From: Loktanella gaetbuli
Lineage (GTDB): Bacteria; Pseudomonadota; Alphaproteobacteria; Rhodobacterales; Rhodobacteraceae
Reading direction: 5' to 3'
Assembly (NCBI RefSeq): GCF_020531945.1
Contig: NZ_JAJATZ010000002.1
Location: forward strand, 496,001 to 560,000
DNA: 64,000 nucleotides
The position numbers and the translations under genes are program-made. Below, piece after piece: positions 42,239 to 51,188 of this stretch. How positions within the stretch are numbered: the first letter of the stretch is position 1; each line of letters begins with the position of its first letter. A model generated the notes under the pieces. The model saw nothing but the letters and a program-made list of their open reading frames with translations. It did not search any database and was not told the origin of the DNA.

Positions 42239-44002
42239 TTACAGGTCCATGTAGACGTGCGTTTCCGCCTTGGCACCGGGATGGGTCACAGCACCTTTGC
42301 GGGCACCACCCACCAGCTGCGCGAATTTCCAGATCGCACCAGAGGCATAGTTCGTGGGCCGCGGGCCAGCCCAGGCCGCGCGGCGTGCATCCATGTCCGC
42401 ATCGCTGATGTCGACCGACAGCTCACCGGTCAGCGCGTTGATGGTGATCACGTCGCCATTCTGCAGCAGCGCAATCGGACCGCCGTGGGCCGCCTCTGGC
42501 CCGACGTGACCAACGCAGAAGCCACGGGTCGCGCCCGAAAAACGCCCATCGGTGATCAGCGCCACCTTCTTGCCCATGCCCTGACCGGACAGGGCGGCGG
42601 TGGTCGCCAGCATTTCACGCATCCCCGGACCGCCTGCGGGACCTTCGTTGCGGATAACAAGGACCTCGCCTTCCTTGTATTCGCGCGCCTTGACGGCGGC
42701 GAATGCTTCTTCTTCGTTTTCGAACACGCGGGCCGGACCGCTAAAGACCTGCTCTGCATCGGACATGCCTGCAACCTTGACGATGGCACCATCGGGGGCC
42801 ACGTTGCCGCGCAGGCCGACAACGCCGCCGGTCTTGGTGATCGGGTTGTCGATAAAGTGGATCACTTTGCCGTCCGGCTCACCTTTGATCATGTCCAGCT
42901 CTTCGCCGATGGTCTTGCCCGAGGATGTGATGCAATCCTCGTGGATCAGGCCGGCCTTGCGCAACTCCTTCATCACGACGGGAATCCCGCCTGCGTCAAA
43001 TAGATCCTTGGCCACGGCCTGACCGCCCGGTTTCATGTCGACGAAATACGGCGTGTCCTTGAAGATGTCGCAGACGTCCCACAGGTCGAAATCGATCCCG
43101 GCCTCATGCGCCATCGCGGGCAGGTGCAGACCGGCGTTGGTGGAACCGCCAGTGCAGGCCACGACGCGCGCCGCGTTTTCCAGGCTCTTGCGGGTGACGA
43201 CATCACGGGCCCGGATGTTTTCGTTGATCAGGTGCATCACGGCGCGGCCCGATGCCTCGCCGTATTGCGCGCGGTCCTTGTAGGGGGCAGGCATGCCAGA
43301 GGAATTCAGGAGCGCCAGACCGATCGCCTCGGACACGCAGGCCATCGTGTTGGCCGTGAACTGGCCGCCACAGGCACCGGCGGACGGACAGGCCACGCGT
43401 TCCAGGATCGCCAGCTGTTCTTCGGTCATTTCGCCGGACTGGTACCGGCCCACCGCCTCGAACATGTCCTGCACCGTCAGATCGCGTTCGCCGAAATCGC
43501 CCGGCAGGTCCGCACCGGCGGGTGCCTTGCCCGGCAGGATCGACCCGCCATACATGAACACGGACGGCACGTTCAGACGGATCATCGCCATCATCATGCC
43601 CGGCAGCGATTTGTCGCAGCCCGCCAGACCTACCAGCGCGTCATAGCCGTGACCGCGCATCGTCAGTTCCACCGTGTCGGCGATGGCTTCGCGTGAGGCG
43701 AGCGAGGACCGCATGCCTTCGTGGCCCATCGCGATGCCGTCCGTGACGGTGATGGTGGTGAATTCGCGCGGTGTGCCCGCCGCTTCCTTGACGCCGCGCT
43801 TGACCGACTGTGCCTGCCAGTTCAACGCGATGTTGCAGGGGGCCGCCTCGTTCCAGCAGGTCGCAACGCCGACAAAGGGCTGGGCGATGTCCTGTTCGGT
43901 CAGATCCATCGCATAGTAATAGGACCGGTGCGGCGCACGTGCGGGGCCTTCGGTCACGTGACGGCTGGGCAGCTTGGATTTGTCGGGGCGATTGGCGGTC
44001 AT
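42239..44002 (-). CDS. ilvD: Dihydroxy-acid dehydratase
   Basis: 587 residues. The Fe-S cluster Cys residues are in CWNEAAPCNIALN, AGCDKSLPGMMMA and CPSAGACGGQFTANTMA, and the C-terminal signature is VALITDGRFSGATRGFCVGH. It converts 2,3-dihydroxyisovalerate to 2-ketoisovalerate in valine, isoleucine and pantothenate synthesis. ATG 44002 follows GAGGAG by about 6 nt; the longer frame to 44107 has no such site. The gene is monocistronic apart from the downstream lipoprotein. Confidence 0.95.
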   Translation of the reverse strand: MTANRPDKSKLPSRHVTEGPARAPHRSYYYAMDLTEQDIAQPFVGVATCWNEAAPCNIALNWQAQSVKRGVKEAAGTPREFTTITVTDGIAMGHEGMRSSLASREAIADTVELTMRGHGYDALVGLAGCDKSLPGMMMAMIRLNVPSVFMYGGSILPGKAPAGADLPGDFGERDLTVQDMFEAVGRYQSGEMTEEQLAILERVACPSAGACGGQFTANTMACVSEAIGLALLNSSGMPAPYKDRAQYGEASGRAVMHLINENIRARDVVTRKSLENAARVVACTGGSTNAGLHLPAMAHEAGIDFDLWDVCDIFKDTPYFVDMKPGGQAVAKDLFDAGGIPVVMKELRKAGLIHEDCITSSGKTIGEELDMIKGEPDGKVIHFIDNPITKTGGVVGLRGNVAPDGAIVKVAGMSDAEQVFSGPARVFENEEEAFAAVKAREYKEGEVLVIRNEGPAGGPGMREMLATTAALSGQGMGKKVALITDGRFSGATRGFCVGHVGPEAAHGGPIALLQNGDVITINALTGELSVDISDADMDARRAAWAGPRPTNYASGAIWKFAQLVGGARKGAVTHPGAKAETHVYMDL

Positions 44003-44105
44003 TGCATTCTCCTCAGGGGCTCGGCACGGGTCTAATTTGCGGACCCCTTCCTGACAAGTCGCAACTGCGGTTGCAGGACCGTGCAGACGCAGCATAACGT
44101 GGCGC

Positions 44106-45005
44106 ATGATCTGGCACCGACCCTACCTTGCGATGGCGGCATTCACGGCCCCTGCCCGTCCCGCAGGCAGCCTGCTGCGCATCATCGCCGTCCTCATCAT
44201 CTTCGAGATCGCCTTTGCGATCATGCCGCACATCTATTTCAGCCTGCTGGGTCCCGATGCCGACCTGTCGACACCTGCGGCGACGGTGCTGGATTTCGGA
44301 CTATTCATCCTGCCCGCCGCCACCTTGATCCTTGCCGTGCGCCTGCTGCATCAACGCGGCCTTGCCAGCATGATCGGCCCGCGCAAGCTGGCGGTGCGGC
44401 ACACCGTCGTGGCAACGCTCGCGGTATCGCTTGTGTTGCTGGTGCAGGAACCTGCGTTGCTGTGGTTCGACCTGTCCGAGGACCTGGGGCTGCGCAATCC
44501 CGCGCTCTGGTTGGTGTGGTTGTTGCCCGGCATCGTTGCAATCACGCTTCAGTGCGCCACCGAAGAACTGCTGTATCGCGGATATCTGCAACAGCAACTT
44601 GGGGCGCTGTCCTCCAGCCGCTGGGTCTGGATGGTGCTGCCTTCGGTCTATTTCGGTTTCGGGCATCTGTATAATGGTGACACCGTGGCCGCGGGCGTGC
44701 TGTGGGCCGGCTGGGCCACATTGCTGGGACTGGCCTGCGCCGATCTGACCGCGCGCACCGGCACCTTGGGCGCAGCCGTGGGGCTGCATGTGGCCAACAA
44801 TATCTTTGCCACCGTCATCATCGCCGAGGCACAGACGCCGTCCAGCGGGCTTGCGCTGTTGCTTTACCCTTATGCGGGTGATTTGCCTCCCGATGACTTT
44901 GGGCTGATCGCACTACTGACGCCGTTCACGTTATTCGACATCGTGGTGTCGATCATGGGCGTACTGGTCATGTGGCTGGCCGCGCGGGTCGCGCTGCGGG
45001 TGTAG
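44106..45005 (+). CDS. CPBP-family intramembrane metalloprotease
   Basis: 299 residues with about eight membrane segments. The three CPBP motifs are present in order: EELLYRGYLQQQL (Glu-Glu and Arg), FGHLYN (His) and HVANNIFA (His-Asn). The family includes Rce1-type prenyl proteases and bacteriocin-immunity proteins; the substrate is unknown. It is divergent from ilvD, with starts about 100 bp apart. Confidence 0.88.
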   Translation: MIWHRPYLAMAAFTAPARPAGSLLRIIAVLIIFEIAFAIMPHIYFSLLGPDADLSTPAATVLDFGLFILPAATLILAVRLLHQRGLASMIGPRKLAVRHTVVATLAVSLVLLVQEPALLWFDLSEDLGLRNPALWLVWLLPGIVAITLQCATEELLYRGYLQQQLGALSSSRWVWMVLPSVYFGFGHLYNGDTVAAGVLWAGWATLLGLACADLTARTGTLGAAVGLHVANNIFATVIIAEAQTPSSGLALLLYPYAGDLPPDDFGLIALLTPFTLFDIVVSIMGVLVMWLAARVALRV

Positions 45006-45062
45006 ATTGCATTCATGACGCACGGTCGCTATTTCCAAGGCAATCAAAAGAGGCCGCATCCC

Positions 45063-46016
45063 ATGAACTGGATCACCAATTACGTCCGCCCCAAGGTCAA
45101 CGCCCTGTTTTCGCGGCGCGAAACCCCGGACAATCTGTGGACGAAATGTGATGACTGCGGCACGATGCTGTTTCACCGCGAACTGGCCGACAACCTGAAT
45201 GTCTGCGGAAACTGCGGCAACCACATGCCGATCGGTGCGCGCGACCGCCTGCTGTCCTTGTTCGACGGTGGCATCTACACCGAGGTCGCGGTGCCGGAAC
45301 CCGTCACCGACCCGCTGAATTTCCGCGATCAAAAGAAATATACCGACCGTCTGCGCGATGCCCGCCGCAAGACCGGTGAAAAGGACGCCATGCTGGTGGC
45401 CGAAGGCGACATGGGCCGCACGCCTGTGGTCGTGGCTGTGCAGGACTTCAGTTTCATGGGTGGGTCCATGTCGATGTACGTCGGCAACGCCATCATCGCG
45501 GGTGCCGAACGCGCCATCGAGCTGGGTCGCCCGTTCATCCTGTTCTCCGCTGCTGGCGGTGCCCGGATGCAAGAGGGCATCCTGGGCCTGATGCAGATGC
45601 CGCGCACGACAATCGCGGTGCAGATGCTCAAGGAGGCAGGCCTGCCCTATATCGTCGTGCTGACGCACCCGACGACCGGCGGCGTCACGGCGTCCTATGC
45701 CATGCTGGGTGACGTCCAGATCGCTGAACCCAACGCGCTGATCGGTTTTGCCGGGGCGCGGGTCATTGAACAGACAATCGGGGAACAGCTGCCAGAGGGG
45801 TTCCAGCGCGCCGAATACCTGCTGGACCACGGCATGCTGGACCGTGTGACGCCCCGCACCGAGCTGAAGGAAGAACTGGTCACGATCCTGCGGATGCTGA
45901 TGAAAATGGAACCGCCCGTTGCAGGTGACCTGCCGGCACCACAGATCACAAGCGAAGCCGAGGTCGAACCGCCGGCCGCTCCCACAGACCTGGCCGAAAC
46001 CGAACAGTCCAAATAG
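45063..46016 (+). CDS. accD: Acetyl-CoA carboxylase carboxyltransferase subunit beta
   Basis: 317 residues. The N-terminal zinc ribbon has CDDCGTM and CGNCGNHM (four Cys). The carboxyltransferase domain has MGGSMSMYVGNAI, SAAGGARMQEGILGLMQM and LTHPTTGGVTASYAMLGD. With AccA it transfers CO2 from carboxybiotin to acetyl-CoA to make malonyl-CoA. An acidic Pro-rich tail follows about residue 290. ATG 45063 is the family start. folC follows, as in many proteobacteria. Confidence 0.96.
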   Translation: MNWITNYVRPKVNALFSRRETPDNLWTKCDDCGTMLFHRELADNLNVCGNCGNHMPIGARDRLLSLFDGGIYTEVAVPEPVTDPLNFRDQKKYTDRLRDARRKTGEKDAMLVAEGDMGRTPVVVAVQDFSFMGGSMSMYVGNAIIAGAERAIELGRPFILFSAAGGARMQEGILGLMQMPRTTIAVQMLKEAGLPYIVVLTHPTTGGVTASYAMLGDVQIAEPNALIGFAGARVIEQTIGEQLPEGFQRAEYLLDHGMLDRVTPRTELKEELVTILRMLMKMEPPVAGDLPAPQITSEAEVEPPAAPTDLAETEQSK

Positions 46017-46017
46017 C

Positions 46018-46046
46018 GCGGACGGCCGGCCGCCAGCCGGCCCCGC
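46018..46046 (+). terminator. Hairpin between accD and folC
   Basis: Arms GCGG and GGCCGGC (46018-46021 and 46024-46030) pair with GCCGGCC and CCGC (46036-46046) around a CGCCA loop, with a 2-nt bulge. It starts just after the accD stop. There is no U tract, so it may attenuate rather than end transcription into folC. Confidence 0.4.
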
Positions 46047-46073
46047 GGCAACAATCCCCCTTAGGATGCGGCC

Positions 46074-47339
46074 ATGACATCTGACCTGATCCTGCAACGG
46101 ATGATGACGCTGCACCCTAAGGTGATCGACCTGACGCTGGATCGTGTCTGGCGACTACTGGCGGCGCTGGACAATCCACACGACAGGTTGCCCCCTGTGA
46201 TCCACATCGCGGGCACCAACGGCAAGGGCAGCACGCAGGCCATGATGCGGGCCGGTCTGGAACGCGATGGTGCTGCGGTCCATGCCTATACGTCGCCGCA
46301 TCTGGCGCGGTTTCACGAACGCATCCGACTGGCGGGCGATCTGATTTCCGAAGACGCGCTGACCCGTGTGTTGGACCGCGCCTATACGGCCAACGGCCCC
46401 GAACCGATCACGTATTTCGAGATCACGACCGTTGCAGCACTGCTGGCCTTTGCCGAAACTCCTGCCGACTGGACCCTGCTGGAGGTCGGATTGGGCGGGC
46501 GGCTGGACGCAACCAACGTGATGACACCGCGCCTGTGCGTCATCACGCCGGTCGATCTGGATCACCAATCGTTTCTTGGCGACACCATCGCGCAGATCGC
46601 CGGCGAAAAGGCAGGTATCCTGAAACGCGGCGTCCCCTGCGTTGTCGGCCCGCAACATCCTCAGGCGCTGGAGGTGATCGAGGAACGTGCCGCCCGGCTG
46701 GGTGCGCCGTTGCTGGCCTACGGGCAACACTGGCATGTTGGCGTGGAACGCGACCGGCTGGTCTATCAGGACGAAACCGGGCTGCTGGACCTGCCGCTGC
46801 CGAACCTGCCCGGACCGCATCAGATCACCAATGCTGGGGCCGCGATCGCGGGACTGCGTCACCTTGGGGCGACCGATGCCGCCTGCGAGGCCGCTGTCAC
46901 CCGCGCCTATTGGCCCGCCCGGATGGAACGGCTGACGACAGGGCCGCTTGTCGATTTGGCAGCCCCTGCAGAACTGTGGCTGGACGGAGGCCATAACCCC
47001 GCCGCCGGTCGGATGATCGCACAGACGCTGGCCGCCTTGCCCCGCAAACCCACGCATCTGGTCTGCGGCATGCTGAACACCAAGGACATCGCAGGCTATC
47101 TGTCCCCGCTGGCCTCGGTTGCGGACAGCCTGACAGCCGTGTCCATTCCCGACGAGGCGAATACAATTCCAGCCGATGAAACAGCCCGCATCGCAGCATC
47201 AGTCGGGATGATGGCACGCAGCGCTGACAGCGTGCAGGATGCCTTGGCCAGTTTCGCAGGCGGCGATCCGGTCCGTATCCTGATTTGCGGGTCGCTCTAC
47301 CTTGCAGGGCATGTGATGCGTTTGAATGATGCGGGTTAG
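46074..47339 (+). CDS. folC: Folylpolyglutamate synthase/dihydrofolate synthase
   Basis: 421 residues. The ATP-binding P-loop is HIAGTNGKGSTQAMMRAGLE, the Mur-ligase-like centre is LLEVGLGGRLDATNV, and the second domain has DGGHNPAAGRMIAQTL. It adds glutamates to folates. The start is 57 nt after accD. Its 3' end overlaps the next gene by 14 bp. Confidence 0.94.
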   Translation: MTSDLILQRMMTLHPKVIDLTLDRVWRLLAALDNPHDRLPPVIHIAGTNGKGSTQAMMRAGLERDGAAVHAYTSPHLARFHERIRLAGDLISEDALTRVLDRAYTANGPEPITYFEITTVAALLAFAETPADWTLLEVGLGGRLDATNVMTPRLCVITPVDLDHQSFLGDTIAQIAGEKAGILKRGVPCVVGPQHPQALEVIEERAARLGAPLLAYGQHWHVGVERDRLVYQDETGLLDLPLPNLPGPHQITNAGAAIAGLRHLGATDAACEAAVTRAYWPARMERLTTGPLVDLAAPAELWLDGGHNPAAGRMIAQTLAALPRKPTHLVCGMLNTKDIAGYLSPLASVADSLTAVSIPDEANTIPADETARIAASVGMMARSADSVQDALASFAGGDPVRILICGSLYLAGHVMRLNDAG

Positions 47340-47853
47340 TCTGTTTGTCCTAGCGCTGTTGGCGGGACCCGCCACCGCCGAGACCCTGAATTTCTGCTGG
47401 ACCGGTGCGAACGGCTATACGATGACCGGACGCATGACGATTGCGGAAACCGCGATGGCCCGCACCATCGTCACGGAACGCGATGTGACCGGGTTCAAGA
47501 TCGCAGGCTATCACCGCGGCCAACTGCTGGGCACATGGGACATGGCAACGCGCGCGCCCTCTGCGACGTGGCACCTGCGGTTTGATCCATTGTCGCTGAC
47601 ATTTCTGACGGGCGGCAGTTTTTCGGGGACAAATTCGCAAGGCTGGAATGCCGACGGCAACGTCGAAAACTGCGGAAATCCAGGTTTTGGTTTCAATTCA
47701 GGGAATTACGCGCAGGATATCTGCCTGAACGGAGTCTATGTCGCGGACAGTTCGATCGACCCCGCAACGCCCCTGCGGGCCACCCGCGCGGCTGTATCAC
47801 CCCGTTGCCAAACCGCCATGCCACTCAGCAAGACAAACAATACTGAAAAATAG
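47326..47853 (+). CDS. Hypothetical secreted protein
   Basis: 175 residues with a signal peptide (about 1-18, ending GPATA). The mature protein opens with NFCWTGANGYTMTGRM and is rich in aromatic and beta-prone residues, with later phrases WHLRFDPLSLTFLTGGSFSG and NCGNPGFGFNSGNYAQDICLN. It may be a small beta-sandwich protein of the periplasm. It starts inside the end of folC, so the genes are co-transcribed, and an intrinsic terminator follows. Function unknown. Confidence 0.78.
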   Translation: MMRVSLFVLALLAGPATAETLNFCWTGANGYTMTGRMTIAETAMARTIVTERDVTGFKIAGYHRGQLLGTWDMATRAPSATWHLRFDPLSLTFLTGGSFSGTNSQGWNADGNVENCGNPGFGFNSGNYAQDICLNGVYVADSSIDPATPLRATRAAVSPRCQTAMPLSKTNNTEK

Positions 47854-47947
47854 ATTGACTGCGAATCAGTCATGATTCACAAAAGTGTCAACGGGGCAGA
47901 ATGGCAGTGAATGTCACGCAGGCCCGGCGATCTTGGCAGGGCGAGGG

Positions 47948-47969
47948 GCAGGCTTATGGCCTGCTTTTT
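47948..47969 (+). terminator. Intrinsic terminator of the accD-folC unit
   Basis: A 6-bp perfect stem GCAGGC and GCCTGC with a TTATG loop is followed at once by TTTTT. It lies 95 bp after the last gene of the unit and just before the convergent zapE stop. This is one of only two classical terminators seen in the window. Confidence 0.8.
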
Positions 47970-47973
47970 CGTG

Positions 47974-49038
47974 TCAGGCCGCTGGGTTTTCACCCCATCC
48001 ATCACTTTGCATTTCGCGCAACCGGCTGGCCGTGCGTTCGAATTCGAAACTGCCCTCGCCTTCGCGATACAGAAATTCCGGCGCGGCAGCTGCTGAACAG
48101 ATCAGGCGCACGCGCCCCTCGTACAGGGCGTCGATCAGGGTCACGAAACGTTTGGCCTCGTTGAAATTGTCACGCCCCAATGACGGAATGTCCTCGAGGA
48201 TGAGCACCCGCACGGCATCGGCCAGCGCAAGGTAATCCGCAGCGCCCAACGGCCGCCCACACAGATCAAAAAACGACGCCCGCGCGACACCATTATGATA
48301 CCCGGGCAAGACGACCTCGCGTCCCTTGACGTGCAGGGTCAGCGGGTTGTCCGCACCTTGGGTCAGGTCCTCCCAGACCTTTGCGATTGCGCTGCGGGCC
48401 GCTGCGTCCGCAGGCGTGAAATAGGTAGGGGTGCCCGCCAGCCGACCCTGTCGATAATCCGTTTCGGCGGCCAGTTCGTGAACCACCAGCCGCGTCTTGA
48501 GCAGGTCGATGAACGGCACGAACAACTGGCGATTCAAACCATCCTTGTACAGGTCGTCAGGCGGCCTGTTCGATGTGGTGATGATCGTCACGCCAGCGGC
48601 AAACAACCCCTCGAACAGCCGACCCACGATCATCGCGTCCGTAATATCGGTGATCTGCATTTCGTCAAAACACAGCAGCCGCGTCTGATCCACCAGCGTG
48701 GCAACCACGGGTTTGATCGCATCATCGACCCCCTGCCTGCGGGCCTGCGCGATTTCACCGTGAACCCACTGCATGAAGGCATGGAAGTGGCGGCGCAACT
48801 TTGGCGCATCAATCTGCGCATAGGCCAAATCCATCAACATGGATTTGCCGCGCCCGACGCCACCCCACATATACAGCCCCGGAACGGGATCTGGCGCACG
48901 GCGGAACAGGCCCCGCTTGGCTGGCACGGCAAGCGCCGCCGCAATCCGATCCAATTCGGGCAGTACTGCACGCTGGGCCGGATCGTCATTCAGCGTGCCG
49001 TCCCGGACCGCTGCATCATAGGCATCTGAAACACTCAT
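47974..49038 (-). CDS. zapE: Cell division ATPase ZapE/AFG1 family
   Basis: 354 residues. It has Walker A MWGGVGRGKSMLMDL (about 67-80), Walker B with CFDEMQITDITDAMIVGRL, and sensor segments (TTSNRPPDDLYKDGLNR) of the AFG1-like ATPase family. E. coli ZapE associates with the Z-ring; mitochondrial AFG1 assists protein quality control. ATG 49038 is taken from family homology (SVSDAYDAAVRDGTLNDDPAQ). A frame open to 49644 includes antisense to the cyclase gene and is not coding. Confidence 0.92.
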   Translation of the reverse strand: MSVSDAYDAAVRDGTLNDDPAQRAVLPELDRIAAALAVPAKRGLFRRAPDPVPGLYMWGGVGRGKSMLMDLAYAQIDAPKLRRHFHAFMQWVHGEIAQARRQGVDDAIKPVVATLVDQTRLLCFDEMQITDITDAMIVGRLFEGLFAAGVTIITTSNRPPDDLYKDGLNRQLFVPFIDLLKTRLVVHELAAETDYRQGRLAGTPTYFTPADAAARSAIAKVWEDLTQGADNPLTLHVKGREVVLPGYHNGVARASFFDLCGRPLGAADYLALADAVRVLILEDIPSLGRDNFNEAKRFVTLIDALYEGRVRLICSAAAAPEFLYREGEGSFEFERTASRLREMQSDGWGENPAA

Positions 49039-49167
49039 GCTGCATGAAATACGCCGCGTCCGATGAATTGACAAACAGGTCTTGTGGCCCGTCGAAACCG
49101 GTCGGGTTCGATTAAATATTTCTACAGTTTTCGCAGCGATTGTCCGCTCAGGCTCACGAGGGGACCC

Positions 49168-50295
49168 ATGACCGAACTTATCCGGATTTTCATGACGCTG
49201 TTTCAGCCGGTCGGGATCGCGCTCTCGATGGCCTATGTTTACGGGCTGATCGCCCGCCGCAAACTGGACGGTGTCGCTGTCCGTCCGATCATGGGGTTGG
49301 TGCTGGGGCTCGCGGCGGTCACATCGATGTCGTCTCCGGTCGAAATTTCGGATGGTTTCCTCATTGATTCCAGGCTCGTGTTCGTTGCACTGGCCTTTGC
49401 CTATTTCGATGTGCAGGGTGGCATCATCGCGCTTGTCATTGCGGGTTTGACCCGTTTCGCGATTGGCGGGGACGGCATGACTGTCGGCTTGACCGCGATG
49501 TGTTCGGTCGCGGCATGCGGCCTGAAGTGGTCGAAATTCATCCGATCCAGGGGCGTCCCGAACGTCGCAGCGACCCTGTTGCTGGCAACCGTGGTCGCAA
49601 TGCATGCGCTGATTGGTCTGCTGCTGCCACAGGCGGCGCGACAAATCTACATGGCCAATATCGCGCCATTTTCCTTTGTGGTTCAGTTTGTCGGGACACT
49701 GGCCCTGGGCCTGTTGCTGACCCGTGAACGGCTACAGATCATCCGGGTGCAGACCCTGCAAACGGCCTGTCAGACGGACGGGCTGACAGGTGTTCTGAAC
49801 CGTGCCGCCATTCGGGAGTTCGTCGACGGCCTGAACAGCCGGCCACAGGCCCCGCGCGGGCGTGCCTTGCTGCTGATGGATATCGACCGGTTCAAAATCA
49901 TCAACGACACCTATGGCCACCCGGTCGGCGATGCCGTCCTGGTTCAATTTGTCCAAAGGACCCGCGATTGCCTGCGCGAGGGCGATCTGTTCAGCCGCAT
50001 TGGGGGTGATGAATTTTCCGTCCTGCTGCCGGATACGGCCGCAGGCACAGCGGAAATCATTGCCAACAGATGCAGAATGGCCATCAGCGGTACGGCCTTG
50101 CGAGTTGACGATCTGACCCTCGATCTGACCGTGTCGATCGGTGTCTCATGGACCCCGCTTCAGGCGAGTTTCGACCATCATAGTGCCAGCGCGGATCACG
50201 CGCTCTATCACGCGAAACGCAATGGACGGAACTATACCTGTGTCGGATCACCGCTTTTGGTGCCAGCAGCCGTTTCACTGGACGCAACAGCCTGA
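49168..50295 (+). CDS. Membrane-bound diguanylate cyclase (GGDEF)
   Basis: 375 residues. Five to six N-terminal helices (about 1-190) resemble the 5TM-LYT sensor module (LMGLVLGLAAVTSMSSPVEI-type start). The GGDEF domain follows, with RIGGDEFSVLLPD (GGDEF at about 279-283) and MDIDRFKIINDTYGHPVGD (metal and GTP ligands). The active site is intact, so it should make c-di-GMP. No RxxD inhibitory site is seen five residues before GGDEF. GAGGGG stands upstream of ATG 49168. Its 3' end overlaps the convergent hydrolase gene by 64 bp. Confidence 0.92.
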   Translation: MTELIRIFMTLFQPVGIALSMAYVYGLIARRKLDGVAVRPIMGLVLGLAAVTSMSSPVEISDGFLIDSRLVFVALAFAYFDVQGGIIALVIAGLTRFAIGGDGMTVGLTAMCSVAACGLKWSKFIRSRGVPNVAATLLLATVVAMHALIGLLLPQAARQIYMANIAPFSFVVQFVGTLALGLLLTRERLQIIRVQTLQTACQTDGLTGVLNRAAIREFVDGLNSRPQAPRGRALLLMDIDRFKIINDTYGHPVGDAVLVQFVQRTRDCLREGDLFSRIGGDEFSVLLPDTAAGTAEIIANRCRMAISGTALRVDDLTLDLTVSIGVSWTPLQASFDHHSASADHALYHAKRNGRNYTCVGSPLLVPAAVSLDATA

Positions 50296-51188
50296 CCATC
50301 CATCCAGTCCCGCATCAATTCCGCAACGACATCAGCGTGTTGCCAGGGCAGCGCGTGGGTTGCGTCAGGCACGACCTCGTGCACGACCTTTCGGTTCCAT
50401 TGTGCCAGTTGTCCCATCGCGGCGGTCGGGATCGTCGAATCCATGCCGCCCCAGATGGCCAGAACCGGGATCTCGGCAGCGGCGACGGCACGATGGGCAT
50501 CCTGCATCTGGGCTGACAACGCGCCCCGCAGGCTGGACAGAACAGCGGGCAGATATCCCCTGCGCATCAGTTGATCGTGTTGCACCCGACCGATCGCCGT
50601 ACCCGTCGCCGCGACCTGACGCAGATCGCCCGCACCAAACCCACGCGCCAGCCAGTCCCCGATCACAGGCGTATCACGCGCAAACCGCCAGAATGGCGTC
50701 AGGTTCAGCCCCATACCCGCCGATGCCAGCAGGACGATCCTCTCGACACGCGCCGCGTTTCTCGCCGCAAAGAGCGTCGCGATCGTGCCACCCATGGAAT
50801 AGCCAACCAGCGTCACGGGGCCTGTCACATCCTGATCGCGCAGCAGATCATCCAGCTGTCTCAGGAAAAAGGCACCATCCTGCGTCCCTGCAACAGCGTC
50901 AGACAACCCCCGACCGTACAGATCATAGCAAAGCACGCGATAACCTGACTGCGCCAGGTGACCCGCCAGATCATCAAACACGGGGCTGGGTGTCGTCAGT
51001 CCATGGATTGCCACGACCACAGGACCACGCGAAGGACCGGTCCAGCGATACCACGTGCGCCCCTGTGACAACGCAGCCCATGTGCCGGTCCCGCGAATAT
51101 CCGCAGTCAAAGGCGGCTTGCGCGCCTCGCTGAGGAATGGCCAGCACGCCAGCAACAGCAGAACCGCAAGGACGATCAGCCAGATCAT
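50232..51188 (-). CDS. Alpha/beta-hydrolase fold protein with N-terminal membrane anchor
   Basis: 318 residues. The hydrophobic start (MIWLIVLAVLLLLACWPFLS) is a signal anchor with a possible lipobox-like LLAC. The catalytic domain has the oxyanion phrase AIHGLTTPSP, the nucleophile elbow GYSMGGTIA, the Asp segment IWGGMDSTIPTA and the His in DATHALPWQH. It could be an esterase, lactonase or dehalogenase. It ends opposite the last 64 bp of the cyclase gene and starts 4 nt inside the cyclodeaminase gene. Confidence 0.86.
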   Translation of the reverse strand: MIWLIVLAVLLLLACWPFLSEARKPPLTADIRGTGTWAALSQGRTWYRWTGPSRGPVVVAIHGLTTPSPVFDDLAGHLAQSGYRVLCYDLYGRGLSDAVAGTQDGAFFLRQLDDLLRDQDVTGPVTLVGYSMGGTIATLFAARNAARVERIVLLASAGMGLNLTPFWRFARDTPVIGDWLARGFGAGDLRQVAATGTAIGRVQHDQLMRRGYLPAVLSSLRGALSAQMQDAHRAVAAAEIPVLAIWGGMDSTIPTAAMGQLAQWNRKVVHEVVPDATHALPWQHADVVAELMRDWMDGQAVASSETAAGTKSGDPTQV

